From: Defluviicoccus sp.
Lineage (GTDB): Bacteria; Pseudomonadota; Alphaproteobacteria; MPNO01
Length of the DNA: 43,540 nucleotides
NCBI GenBank assembly: GCA_028820505.1
Contig: JAPPIT010000167.1
Coordinates: 1 to 43,540 of the forward strand
Direction of reading: 5' to 3'
Shown: in pieces, positions 1 to 7,948 of the stretch
Numbering within the stretch: position 1 is the first letter of the stretch
Layout of the letters: every line of letters starts with the position of its first letter
Notes under the pieces: model-generated
What the model was told of the DNA's origin: nothing
Databases searched by the model: none
What the model saw: only the letters and a program-made list of their open reading frames with translations
Program-made: the position numbers and the translations under genes

Positions 1-148
1 GGGGCCGGGCCGTCATCCCCCGGGACCCGAAGGGTTGCCGGGGGCCGCTTGTGCCCGCGCCGACACGAATGACCTGACGCTGGAACGAATCCGCTTACAG
101 TACGCTTACATCGGCCCGGTGCCGTCTTGCGCGTTCCGGGTCGATGCG

Positions 149-568
149 ATGCCACAAGATATTGATAAACCGTCAGAAAACGACACCTCTCAGGGCAGGT
201 TCCGCGTCGGCGTGGACGTGGGCTGCACCGAAATCGGGCGCGGCGCGCTGGACGGGAACCGCGTGCAGGGGATCGCCTTCCACGTCCCCAACTGCCCGAC
301 GCCGGAGACCGCGCGCACCACCCACCATTTCTACGCCCATACCCGCCTCTTCCAGACCGGCAGCGCGGAGATGGACGAGATCTTCCGTACCGACTTCCTG
401 CGGGTGTTCCACGAGGACCTCGAGATCATGGAAGCCCAGCAGCGCGTGTTCGACTCCCGGCCCGACGCGCCGCTGGTCGACATCAACGTCGACGCGCCCG
501 CGCTCACCTTCAGGCGGATGCGCGAAGACGCGCTCGAAGCGGAGGCCGGAGTCGGGAGCGCCGAGTAA
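149..568 (+). pseudogene. C-terminal remnant of a Rieske-type aromatic ring oxygenase
   Basis: The frame encodes the last third of a vanillate demethylase / phenoxybenzoate dioxygenase-like oxygenase subunit: a DVGCTEIG segment, an ITPET-like segment (CPTPETARTTHHF), then FHEDLEIMEAQQRVFD and a closing FRRMRED helix, which is how this family ends. The Rieske centre (CxH...CxxH) and most of the mononuclear-iron region are missing; the first roughly 16 residues from the ATG at 149 do not resemble the family. The frame stays open to the left edge of the window, but codons before about 195 look non-coding and are AT-richer. I read it as a deletion product, probably inactive. The following amidase starts 38 bases after the stop and could once have belonged to the same catabolic unit. 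Confidence 0.6.
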
Positions 569-605
569 CCGTCCGAATTCCGCCACCGACAGGGAGAAGC
601 ACGAC

Positions 606-1955
606 ATGCCCATGAAGCCGCTTTGGGATCTGGCCGAGGATCTGGCCGAGGGCCGCACGACCTCGGCCGCGTTGACCGCCGAATGCTTCGACAGGATCGA
701 GGATCCCGACGGCGAGGGCGCGCGCGCCTTCATCCGCCTGTTCAAGGACGCCGCAATGGACGCGGCGGACGCATCGGACAAGGCGCGCGGTCACGGAATC
801 GTTCCCTCGCCGCTCGCCGGCATCCCGGTCTCGATCAAGGATTTGTGCGACATAAGGGGCTACACGACGCTTGCCGGGTCGAAGACGCTGGAGGATCGCC
901 CGCCGGCGGCCGACGACGCGCCGGTGGTCGCCCGGCTGCGCGCCGCCGGGGCGATCGTCCTGGGGACCACCAACATCACCGAATTCGCCTTCGGCGCGCT
1001 CGGGCTCAACCCGCATTACGGCACGCCCAAGAACCCCTGGGACCGCGCGACCGGACGCATTCCAGGCGGCTCGTCCTCGGGCGCGGCGGTGTCGGTGACG
1101 GACGGGATGGCGGCGGCGGCGCTGGGCAGCGACACCGCGGGATCGGTCCGGATGCCGGCGGGGTTCTGCGGCATTACCGGATTCAAGCCGACCACCGGAC
1201 GCATCCCGACCGATGGCGTCGTCCCGCTCGCCCCCACCCTCGACAGCATCGGCCCGCTCGGCAACAGCGTCCAGTGCTGCGCGATGGTGGATGCGATCTT
1301 CGCCGGGGAGAGGCCCGAACGCCTCGCCCCGCACCCGGTGGAGCACGCGACCGTCGCGGTCCCCAAGCACCTCGTCTGCGAGGACCTCGACGAGGCGGTC
1401 GCCAGCGCCTTCGAGACCGCTCTGAGCCGCTTGTCGGCCGCCGGCGCGCGCATCGTCGAGATCGCGTTCGCGGAGCTCGACGAGATCGCGCCGCTGAACG
1501 CGGGCGGCACGCTGCCGATCATCGAGGGCTATGCCTGGCACCGGGAGTTGCTGGAGGCGAAGGGCGACCTCTACGACCCGATCATCGCCCGACGATTCCG
1601 GAATGGCGCCGGCATACCGGCCCATGTCTATATCGACCTGCTGGCCGGCCAGCGCGACCTCATCGCCCGCGCCGATGCCGTCACCGCCCCCTACGACGCC
1701 GTCGCCATGCCGACTCTCGCCTGGGTCGCGCCGCCGATCGCCTCGATCGGCAATAGCGCGGACGAGTGGCTGGCCGCGAATTCGCGCACGCTCCGCAATA
1801 CCTTCGTGGGCAATTTCCTCGACCGCTGCGCCATCACCGTGCCCTGCCACGAGCCCGGATCGGGGCCGGTCGGGCTGATGCTGATGGGCGCGCGCGGCGG
1901 CGATGCCGCGCTCCTCGGGCTGGCCGCCGGGGTGGAGGCGGCGCTCGCCCGGTAG
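606..1955 (+). CDS. Amidase-signature family amidase (GatA-like)
   Basis: A 449-residue amidase that hydrolyses a carboxylic amide bond; the natural substrate cannot be read from the sequence. The Ser-cisSer-Lys triad of the amidase-signature family is visible: Lys78 in VSIKDL, cis-Ser about 156 in GGSSSGAA, and the nucleophile Ser180 in GSDTAGSVR. The usual GSDTGGS has Ala in place of one Gly. The start at 606 has a purine-rich ribosome site (AGGGAGAAG) 8 bases upstream; an ATG two codons later is an alternative. It is not a GatCAB subunit by context (no gatB or gatC nearby). It lies between an oxygenase remnant and a TRAP transporter, which suggests catabolism of an imported amide or carboxylate, an inference only. 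Convergent with the transporter genes, 23 bases between stop codons. Confidence 0.88.
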   Translation: MPMKPLWDLAEDLAEGRTTSAALTAECFDRIEDPDGEGARAFIRLFKDAAMDAADASDKARGHGIVPSPLAGIPVSIKDLCDIRGYTTLAGSKTLEDRPPAADDAPVVARLRAAGAIVLGTTNITEFAFGALGLNPHYGTPKNPWDRATGRIPGGSSSGAAVSVTDGMAAAALGSDTAGSVRMPAGFCGITGFKPTTGRIPTDGVVPLAPTLDSIGPLGNSVQCCAMVDAIFAGERPERLAPHPVEHATVAVPKHLVCEDLDEAVASAFETALSRLSAAGARIVEIAFAELDEIAPLNAGGTLPIIEGYAWHRELLEAKGDLYDPIIARRFRNGAGIPAHVYIDLLAGQRDLIARADAVTAPYDAVAMPTLAWVAPPIASIGNSADEWLAANSRTLRNTFVGNFLDRCAITVPCHEPGSGPVGLMLMGARGGDAALLGLAAGVEAALAR

Positions 1956-1978
1956 GATCGGCGGGAAACCGGACGGCG

Positions 1979-3295
1979 CTACCAGAGGCCCGGCGCCCAG
2001 AGCGCGGTCCAGGGCGCGACGAGTATGATCAGGATGCGGACGACGTCGCTGGCCACGAAGGGCAGCACGCCGCGATAGGTCTCGCCCATCGAGACTCCCG
2101 GCGCCATGGCGTTGATCACGAATATGTTGAGGCCGAAGGGCGGCGTGATCATGCCGACCTCGACCGCCATCAGGGCCAGGATGCCGAACCATACGGCCAA
2201 CTGGTCGGGCGCCATGCCGAGATCCAGCGACAGCACGATCGGGTAAAACACGGGGACGGTCAGCAGGATCATCGACAGCGATTCCATAACGCAGCCGAGG
2301 AGCAGATAGACCAGCAGGATCGCTACCATGACGAGCATCGCCGGGGCGTCCAGGCGGTTCACGGCCCGAGCGACCTCGGTCGGCATCTGGGTGAGCGCGA
2401 GAAAGGCGTTGAACAGCTCGGCGCCCAAGAGGATCAGGAAGATCATGGCGGTGATCTCCGCCGTCTCCAGCAGGCTCTGGCGCAGCCCCCGCCAGCGCAT
2501 CCCGCCGACCGCGACCGCGATCAGCCCGACGGCGGCGGCCCCGATCGCCGCGCCTTCCGTCGGGGAGAACCAGCCGAGATAGATGCCCGCGACGACCAGG
2601 ACAAAGACCAGGGCCACCGGCCAGATGTCGCGCAGGCTGCGGAGCCGGACGGCGAGGTTCTGGCGTTCGCCGGCCGGGCCCGAACCCGGCGCCAGCCGGA
2701 CGAACGCCCCGACCACGATCATGTAGCCGACGGTCGCGATGATGCCGGGGATCAGCGCGGCGAGGAACAGGTGGCCGATCGACTGCTCGGTATAGACGGC
2801 GTAGATGACCAGGATCACCGATGGCGGGATCAGGATGCCCAGCGTCCCGCCGGCCGCCAGGGTCCCGGTGGACAACGACGCGGAATAGCCGTAGCGCCGC
2901 ATTTCCGGCAGGGCGACCTGGGACATCGTTGCCGCGGTGGCGAGCGAAGAGCCGCAGATCGCGCCGAACATCGCGCAGCCACCGACGGTAGCGATCGCAA
3001 GGCCGCCCCTGAGGTGACCGACCCAGGCGCGGGTCGCCTGGAAAAGCGACCGGTTGATCCCCGCCTTGGTGGCGAACTGGCCCATCAGGAGAAACAGCGG
3101 AATCACCGAGAGGGTGTAGGAGGAAAACCGCTGGTAGGCGGACGACTTCAGCGTGTCGATCAGCGGATCCCAGCCGGCGACCAGCCCGTAGCCGAGGCCG
3201 CCCATGACCAGCATGGCGAGCGCTACCGGTACGCGGAGCGCGATGACCGCCAGTGTGAGGGCGAAGAACAGCAGCCCGAGCTCGAAATCCCCCAT
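1979..3295 (-). CDS. dctM: TRAP transporter large permease (DctM family)
   Basis: A 438-residue integral membrane protein with the repeated hydrophobic segments of the 12-helix DctM subunit, the Na+-coupled translocation channel of tripartite ATP-independent periplasmic transporters. Family sequences visible include IPLFLLMGQF near residue 65, FGAICGSSLATAATMSQVALPEM near 110-130, LGILIPPSVILVIYAV, and the C-terminal MITPPFGLNIFVINA. Length is normal for the family (about 430). It starts six bases after the stop of the small permease and is surely co-transcribed with it. The binding protein is divergent at 3955, so one intergenic region of about 116 bases serves both sides. Confidence 0.95.
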   Translation of the reverse strand: MGDFELGLLFFALTLAVIALRVPVALAMLVMGGLGYGLVAGWDPLIDTLKSSAYQRFSSYTLSVIPLFLLMGQFATKAGINRSLFQATRAWVGHLRGGLAIATVGGCAMFGAICGSSLATAATMSQVALPEMRRYGYSASLSTGTLAAGGTLGILIPPSVILVIYAVYTEQSIGHLFLAALIPGIIATVGYMIVVGAFVRLAPGSGPAGERQNLAVRLRSLRDIWPVALVFVLVVAGIYLGWFSPTEGAAIGAAAVGLIAVAVGGMRWRGLRQSLLETAEITAMIFLILLGAELFNAFLALTQMPTEVARAVNRLDAPAMLVMVAILLVYLLLGCVMESLSMILLTVPVFYPIVLSLDLGMAPDQLAVWFGILALMAVEVGMITPPFGLNIFVINAMAPGVSMGETYRGVLPFVASDVVRILIILVAPWTALWAPGLW

Positions 3296-3301
3296 CCGCG
3301 T

Positions 3302-3838
3302 TCAACCGCCCCGCAAGCGGCGGGCGGCGGTGTAGAAACACGCCGCCGTCCAGACCAGGCACGACAGGAAGGCGCCCACATAGCCCCACCAGATCGGGAT
3401 CTGCAGGAACATCGAGAAATCGTCGCGCCGGTAGCTGTCGATCCCGCCGAGCGCAAGCCGCCAGGTCACGATGCAGACCACCAGGGCGAACAGAACCGCC
3501 GAGAAGGCGTCCAGGCTCTTGCGCATGCGCATGGGCGCGCGCGCGGTGAAGAAATCGACGATGATGTTTGCGTTGCGCATCTGGCAATAGGCGAGGAAGG
3601 AGAACACCGCATATGCGACCCCGACCTCGACGATCTCGGAGTCGCCGAGTATCGGCAGGTCGAACCCGGTCCGGCCCACGACGCTCAGGACCGTCACCGC
3701 GGTGAGCAGCAGCAGTATCGACCCGCCGACAAGAGCGAGGACCTCGCAGACCTGCATCAACGCGCGGCCCGCGGGGCCCAGCGCAACCGCGTCGCCCGCG
3801 CCGTCCGGAGAGGCCTGCCCGCCGTGGCTTTCGTTCAT
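3302..3838 (-). CDS. dctQ: TRAP transporter small permease (DctQ family)
   Basis: A 178-residue protein with four predicted membrane helices (about residues 25-50, 65-85, 100-125 and 145-165), the usual plan of the DctQ subunit that supports the large DctM channel. A charged, Gly-rich N-terminal tail of roughly 25 residues precedes the first helix. The order Q then M with a 6-base gap is the normal operon form. The start ATG (complement of 3836-3838) is the only good one. Substrate is unknown; DctP at 3955 reads the other way. Confidence 0.9.
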   Translation of the reverse strand: MNESHGGQASPDGAGDAVALGPAGRALMQVCEVLALVGGSILLLLTAVTVLSVVGRTGFDLPILGDSEIVEVGVAYAVFSFLAYCQMRNANIIVDFFTARAPMRMRKSLDAFSAVLFALVVCIVTWRLALGGIDSYRRDDFSMFLQIPIWWGYVGAFLSCLVWTAACFYTAARRLRGG

Positions 3839-3954
3839 GGGGACCGGATCATCGCTGCTCGGCCATCGCCGTGCAACGGGCCGGGCGGCTTGCCGGCATG
3901 GCGGCGGGTTGCAAGAATGATCCGGGCATCAATTCCGATATCGGGAGGAACCGC

Positions 3955-4992
3955 ATGAGCATGTGTCGGGGTTTCGCAGTCCTCGCAACGACGGCTGCAC
4001 TAGCGATGGGTTCGGCGGGAGTTGCCGTTGCGCAGGAGGTCAAGCTTCGGTTCCACCATTTCAGCTCGCCGCATGGCTGGGACGGCAAGGTCATGGTCGG
4101 GAAGGTGGTCGACCTGATCGAGCAGGGCTCCAAGGGGCGCATCGACGTGACGGTGTTTCCGGGGATGCAGCTTGGCGGCAAGCCGTCGGCGCTCGTCGAC
4201 CAGGTGACCGACGGGGTGGTCGACCTGGTATACACCCTGCCCGGTTATACCGCCGGCCGGTTCCCCGTCCTCGCCGGGCTGGAGCTGCCCTTCCTCGGCG
4301 CCGCGGGCGCCGCGGTCACGACCAGGCTCGCCTGGGATTACTACGACGCCTACGCCAAGGTCGACTTCAAGGGGTTCCGCCCCGTCGCCATCACGATGAC
4401 CGACACGGGGCTGCTGCATACAACCAAGAAAAAGGTCGCCAAGATCGAGGACCTGCGAGGGCTCAAGATCCGCGTGGCTTCGCGATATATCGGAATTACG
4501 GTCAAGGAGCTGGGCGGGGTCCCGGTTCAGATGCCGCTTCCCGCCGTCTACGAGGCGCTGGCGCGCGGCCAGGTCCAGGGAATGATGATCCCGTGGATGA
4601 TCATGAAGCCGTTCAAGCTCCATGACGTGACCAGCCATCATCTCGAAATCCCGGCCTACCACTCGACCCTGCTCCAGTTGATCGGCGAGAAGAGCTACCA
4701 GAAGCTGCCGGCCGATTTGAGGGCGGTGATCGACAGGGTCTCGACCCGCGAAACCTCGGACTGGATCGCCGTCCGCCAGGACAGGCAGGGGCAGATCTCG
4801 CGCGAATACGGTGTCAAGAAGGGCGCCGAGATCGGTCGCCTGTCGAAGGAGGCGCTCGACCGGTGGATCGCGCGTGCCACCGCTTCGCACGAAGTGTGGA
4901 TAAAGGAGATGGACAAGCGGGGGTACAAGGGCGCGGAGATGCTCGCCTTCCTCAAGAAAACGGCGAAGAAGTATCAGGCGGAGGCCAAGTAA
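3955..4992 (+). CDS. dctP: TRAP transporter periplasmic substrate-binding protein (DctP family)
   Basis: A 345-residue exported protein that captures the substrate of the transporter encoded divergently at 1979-3838. Residues 1-26 form a signal peptide ending in VAVAQE. The body has the family features: KLRFHHFSSP at the mature N-terminus, PGMQLGG, a DLRGLKIRV segment (the DLKGLKIR motif, whose Arg normally binds a substrate carboxylate), then GGVPVQMPLPAVYEALARGQVQG. The frame is open 28 codons further upstream, but ATG 3955 has GGGAGG seven bases before it and is followed at once by the signal peptide, so it is the likely start. The substrate is probably an organic acid, by family knowledge only. 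Confidence 0.93.
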   Translation: MSMCRGFAVLATTAALAMGSAGVAVAQEVKLRFHHFSSPHGWDGKVMVGKVVDLIEQGSKGRIDVTVFPGMQLGGKPSALVDQVTDGVVDLVYTLPGYTAGRFPVLAGLELPFLGAAGAAVTTRLAWDYYDAYAKVDFKGFRPVAITMTDTGLLHTTKKKVAKIEDLRGLKIRVASRYIGITVKELGGVPVQMPLPAVYEALARGQVQGMMIPWMIMKPFKLHDVTSHHLEIPAYHSTLLQLIGEKSYQKLPADLRAVIDRVSTRETSDWIAVRQDRQGQISREYGVKKGAEIGRLSKEALDRWIARATASHEVWIKEMDKRGYKGAEMLAFLKKTAKKYQAEAK

Positions 4993-5052
4993 CCCGCACC
5001 CGACCGCGCCGACGGGCGGCCCCGTCGTCGATGGCGAGGCAGCCCGGAAGGC

Positions 5053-5829
5053 CTACCGGCCGCTGAAGTTCGGCTTGCGCTTCTCCACGAACGCCGCCAT
5101 GCCCTCGCTCTGGTCGGCGGTGCCGAAGGTCGCCTGGAACAGCCGGCGCTCGAAGCGGACGCCTTCGCTGAGCGACATCTCGTAGGACCGGTTGACCGCT
5201 TCCTTGACCATCAGCGCGATGGGGAGCGACATGCCGGCGATCTTCTGCGCGGTCTCCACGGCGTCGTCGACCAGCCGGTCGGCAGCGACGACACGGCTCA
5301 CCAGCCCGGCGCGCTCCGCCTCGTCCGCATCCATCATCCGCCCGGTCAGGCACATCTCCATCGCCTTCGACTTGCCGACGAAGCGGGTGAGGCGCTGGGT
5401 CCCGCCGGCGCCCGGCGTCACGCCCAGCTGGATCTCCGGCTGGCCGAAGCGCGCGTTGTCCGCGGCGACGATGAAGTCGCACATCATCGCGAGCTCGCAG
5501 CCGCCGCCCAGCGCATAACCCGCCACCGCCGCGATCACCGGCTTGCGGCAGCGCAGGATGTATTCCCAGTCCGCGGTGATGAAGTCCTCGGTATAGGTGT
5601 CGGGCCAGGTCTTGGACTGCATCTCCTTGATGTCGGCGCCCGCCGCGAAGGCTCTTTCCGAGCCGGTCAGCACCATCGCGCCGATCGCCGCGTCGGCATC
5701 GAAGGCGGCCAGCGCATCGGCGAGCTCGCGCACCAGCGGCGTCGACAGCGCGTTGAGCGCGTCCGGCCGGTTCAGGGTGATCAGCCCGACGGACTCGCGG
5801 GTCTCGACGATGATGTGTTCGTAAGCCAT
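5053..5829 (-). CDS. Enoyl-CoA hydratase / isomerase (crotonase family)
   Basis: A 258-residue crotonase-fold enzyme that hydrates trans-2-enoyl-CoA in fatty acid or organic acid degradation. The oxyanion-hole segment ([10 protein letters not shown]), the first catalytic-Glu segment ([14 protein letters not shown]) and the second ([17 protein letters not shown]) are all present, and the length matches single-domain short-chain enoyl-CoA hydratases of the MAYEHIIVE type. The frame is open far upstream but the homologous start is the ATG complementary to 5827-5829. In many alphaproteobacteria this gene sits between mutM and rpsT-dnaA; here mutM is on the expected side while the other flank holds the TRAP cluster. 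Confidence 0.93.
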   Translation of the reverse strand: MAYEHIIVETRESVGLITLNRPDALNALSTPLVRELADALAAFDADAAIGAMVLTGSERAFAAGADIKEMQSKTWPDTYTEDFITADWEYILRCRKPVIAAVAGYALGGGCELAMMCDFIVAADNARFGQPEIQLGVTPGAGGTQRLTRFVGKSKAMEMCLTGRMMDADEAERAGLVSRVVAADRLVDDAVETAQKIAGMSLPIALMVKEAVNRSYEMSLSEGVRFERRLFQATFGTADQSEGMAAFVEKRKPNFSGR

Positions 5830-5858
5830 GGACGCCTCGCTGGTTTCGGGTTGGAGCG

Positions 5859-6233
5859 TTATCGGGTGAGCACGAAACGCGCGGTGGTCTCGCCGCGCTC
5901 GGGCACGAGCTCGAGTTCCAGAGCCTCGCCGTCGCGGCCGTATCGGTCCGGCGGCGGGCAGCTTGCCGCGGCGCATTCGGGCACCCAGCCGAGCGGCGGC
6001 AGCGTGCGGCGGTAAAACCGTCTGATCGCGGCGGGCTCCACCGGCCCCGACGCGACGGCGGTCGCCACCTGCCCCGTCGCGTGGTCGAACACCACCGCCG
6101 ACTCCGGCCGTTCGGTGAGCCCCGGCATCAGGGGGAGATCGGGAAACCCGTCGAAGAAATCGCCGGCCCGGGCGCTCGACATCATGAGCAGCGCGCCGAG
6201 CGCGAAGAGAACCGCGAAACGTCCTGGCCGCAT
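5859..6233 (-). CDS. Small exported protein of unknown function
   Basis: A 124-residue protein that I do not recognise. Residues 1-23 are a clear signal peptide ([16 protein letters not shown]... ending SARAGD). The mature part contains a [17 protein letters not shown] strand pattern and a helix [14 protein letters not shown], followed by a Cys pair (ECAAASC) and an [13 protein letters not shown] end. This resembles small periplasmic or lipoprotein-like domains in which a helix of the type VxxFYxxxLPxxGW lies between strands; that is a similarity of pattern, not an assignment. It lies 8 bases after the mutM stop and 29 bases before the enoyl-CoA hydratase start, all on one strand, so the three are likely one transcript. 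Confidence 0.75.
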   Translation of the reverse strand: MRPGRFAVLFALGALLMMSSARAGDFFDGFPDLPLMPGLTERPESAVVFDHATGQVATAVASGPVEPAAIRRFYRRTLPPLGWVPECAAASCPPPDRYGRDGEALELELVPERGETTARFVLTR

Positions 6234-6241
6234 TCCCACCC

Positions 6242-7087
6242 TCAACGCTGCCGTGCGGCGCAGTAAAAGGTGGAGCGTCCCGACTGCACGATCCGCCGCA
6301 CCGCGCCGCCGCAGTCGCAGTCGGGGCAGGGCTCGCCCTCGCGCCCGTAGACCTTGAACCGGTGCTGGAAATAGCCGAGTTCGCCGTCGGGCGCGACATG
6401 GTCGCGGAGCGTCGAGCCGCCCGCGTCGATCGCCGAGGCGAGGGTTTCGCGGATGGCGCGGGCCAGACGGCCGGCGCGCGCGGGCCCCACATTGGCGGCA
6501 AGGCGGCGGGGCGAGATCCCGGATTCGAACAGGCTCTCGCAGACATAGATGTTGCCGAGTCCGGCGACGACACGCTGGTCGAGCAACGCCGCTTTGATCG
6601 GTGTGCGCTTCCCGTCGAGCGACGCCCAAAGCCGGTTCCCGTCGAATTCCGCTTCGGTCGGCTCCGGCCCGAGATGCGCGATCAGCGGGTGGTCCGAAAG
6701 CGCGCCTCGGGACACCAGGTCCATCATTCCGAAGCGCCTCGGATCGGCGAACCGGACGAACGTGCGGTTGCCCAGCACGAAGGTGACGTGCTCGTGGTCG
6801 GCTTGGCGGCGGGACGACCGCGTGCCCGGCCCGTTCTCGTCGACGATCATGCGGCCCGACATGCCGAGATGGGCGAGCAGAACGCCGCCGTCGTCGAGAT
6901 CGACGATCAGGTACTTGGCCCGCCGCCCGACCGCCGTCACGGTCCGCCCGACCAGCCGCTCCTCGAAATCGGGGGGCAGCGGGCGCCTCAGATCGCGGCG
7001 CGCGACGCGCACGCCGTCGATGCGCCGTCCCTCCATCGCGCGCGCGAGGCCGCGGCGGACGGTTTCGACCTCGGGAAGTTCGGGCAT
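6242..7087 (-). CDS. mutM: Formamidopyrimidine-DNA glycosylase (Fpg)
   Basis: A 281-residue base-excision repair enzyme that removes 8-oxoguanine and formamidopyrimidines and cuts the abasic site. The N-terminus [14 protein letters not shown] carries the catalytic Pro2 and Glu3; the beta-elimination Lys is in [16 protein letters not shown] and DPRRFGMM are family motifs; the helix-two-turn-helix region includes [12 protein letters not shown]. The C-terminal zinc finger is unusual: CPDCDCGG ... [12 protein letters not shown] has Arg where the fourth zinc Cys of CxxCQ is normally found, with an extra Cys in the first knuckle. Divergent from ubiE with a 72- to 96-base gap. The neighbourhood mutM-ubiE-ubiB-coaBC-dut is a conserved alphaproteobacterial arrangement. 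Confidence 0.96.
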   Translation of the reverse strand: MPELPEVETVRRGLARAMEGRRIDGVRVARRDLRRPLPPDFEERLVGRTVTAVGRRAKYLIVDLDDGGVLLAHLGMSGRMIVDENGPGTRSSRRQADHEHVTFVLGNRTFVRFADPRRFGMMDLVSRGALSDHPLIAHLGPEPTEAEFDGNRLWASLDGKRTPIKAALLDQRVVAGLGNIYVCESLFESGISPRRLAANVGPARAGRLARAIRETLASAIDAGGSTLRDHVAPDGELGYFQHRFKVYGREGEPCPDCDCGGAVRRIVQSGRSTFYCAARQR

Positions 7088-7183
7088 GCCGCAAACTAGC
7101 GCATTTTCGCGCGATGTCGAACCGGACGGCCCCGGTCAGAACCGCGTTGGCGACGCGCATTGCATCGGATTATGGTCGGCGCG

Positions 7184-7945
7184 ATGGCGGAGAAACCCGA
7201 CACTCCGAAGGCGAACGAGACGCTGTTCGGATTCCGGAAACTCGGCGCGGAAGAGCACGCCGAGCGGGTACGCGGCGTGTTCGCCGCGGTCGCCCCGCGC
7301 TACGACCTGATGAACGACCTGATGAGCGGCGGACTCCACCGGATCTGGAAGACGCTGATGATCGACTGGCTCGATCCGCGCCCGGGCTGGACGGCGATCG
7401 ACATCGCGGGCGGCACGGGAGACATCGCGCACGGAATTCTCCGCCGCGTCGAGGCCGAAATCGTCGTCTGCGATCCGAGCGTCGAGATGCTGAGCGTCGG
7501 GGTCGACCGTACGGTCGATGCCGGCCGGCTCTCCGGCATCCGCTTCGTCGCCGGTCGTGCCGAGGCGCTGCCGTTTCCGTCCGGCGCGGCGGATGCGTGC
7601 ACGATCGCCTTCGGTCTCAGGAACGTCACCGACCGCGCGGCGGCGCTCGCCGAGGCGCGGCGCGTGCTCAAGCCCGGCGGACGGCTGCTGTGCCTCGAAT
7701 TCAGCCGGCCGGTCGCCGCGGCGTTGCGCCCGCTCTACGACGCCTATTCCTATGGCGTCCTGCCCCGTCTCGGCGCCGCCGTGGCGGGCGATGCCGACGC
7801 GTACCGATATCTCGCCGACAGCATCCGCACCTTCCCCGACCAGGAAACGCTTGCCGACGAGTTCCGCGCCGCGGGGTTCGGCGCCGTGCGCTACCGCAAC
7901 CTCAGCGCCGGCATCGCCGCCCTGCACTCCGCCTGGCGGACCTGA
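7184..7945 (+). CDS. ubiE: Ubiquinone/menaquinone C-methyltransferase UbiE
   Basis: A 253-residue class I SAM-dependent methyltransferase that C-methylates the demethylated quinone ring in ubiquinone synthesis. It shows RYDLMNDLMSGGLHRIWK (the UbiE signature region), the SAM-binding glycine motif DIAGGTGDIA, GRAEALPFPSGAADACTIAFGLRNVTD, and LKPGGRLLCLEFSRP. I chose the ATG at 7184 (MAEKPDTP); another in-frame ATG lies at 7172 and neither has a strong Shine-Dalgarno site. ubiB follows 3 bases after the stop, so the pair is translationally linked. Confidence 0.95.
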   Translation: MAEKPDTPKANETLFGFRKLGAEEHAERVRGVFAAVAPRYDLMNDLMSGGLHRIWKTLMIDWLDPRPGWTAIDIAGGTGDIAHGILRRVEAEIVVCDPSVEMLSVGVDRTVDAGRLSGIRFVAGRAEALPFPSGAADACTIAFGLRNVTDRAAALAEARRVLKPGGRLLCLEFSRPVAAALRPLYDAYSYGVLPRLGAAVAGDADAYRYLADSIRTFPDQETLADEFRAAGFGAVRYRNLSAGIAALHSAWRT

Positions 7946-7948
7946 GCG

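Noticed and set aside
510-3587. Very long minus-strand open frame across the amidase and TRAP genes
   Set aside because: It runs antisense and out of frame to well-recognised genes; long shadows are normal at 70 % GC. Its sequence is Arg/Pro/Gly-rich without domains.
4993-5052. Terminator between dctP and the enoyl-CoA hydratase gene
   Set aside because: A GACGGG/CCCGTC stem is possible but short, with no T-run on either strand.
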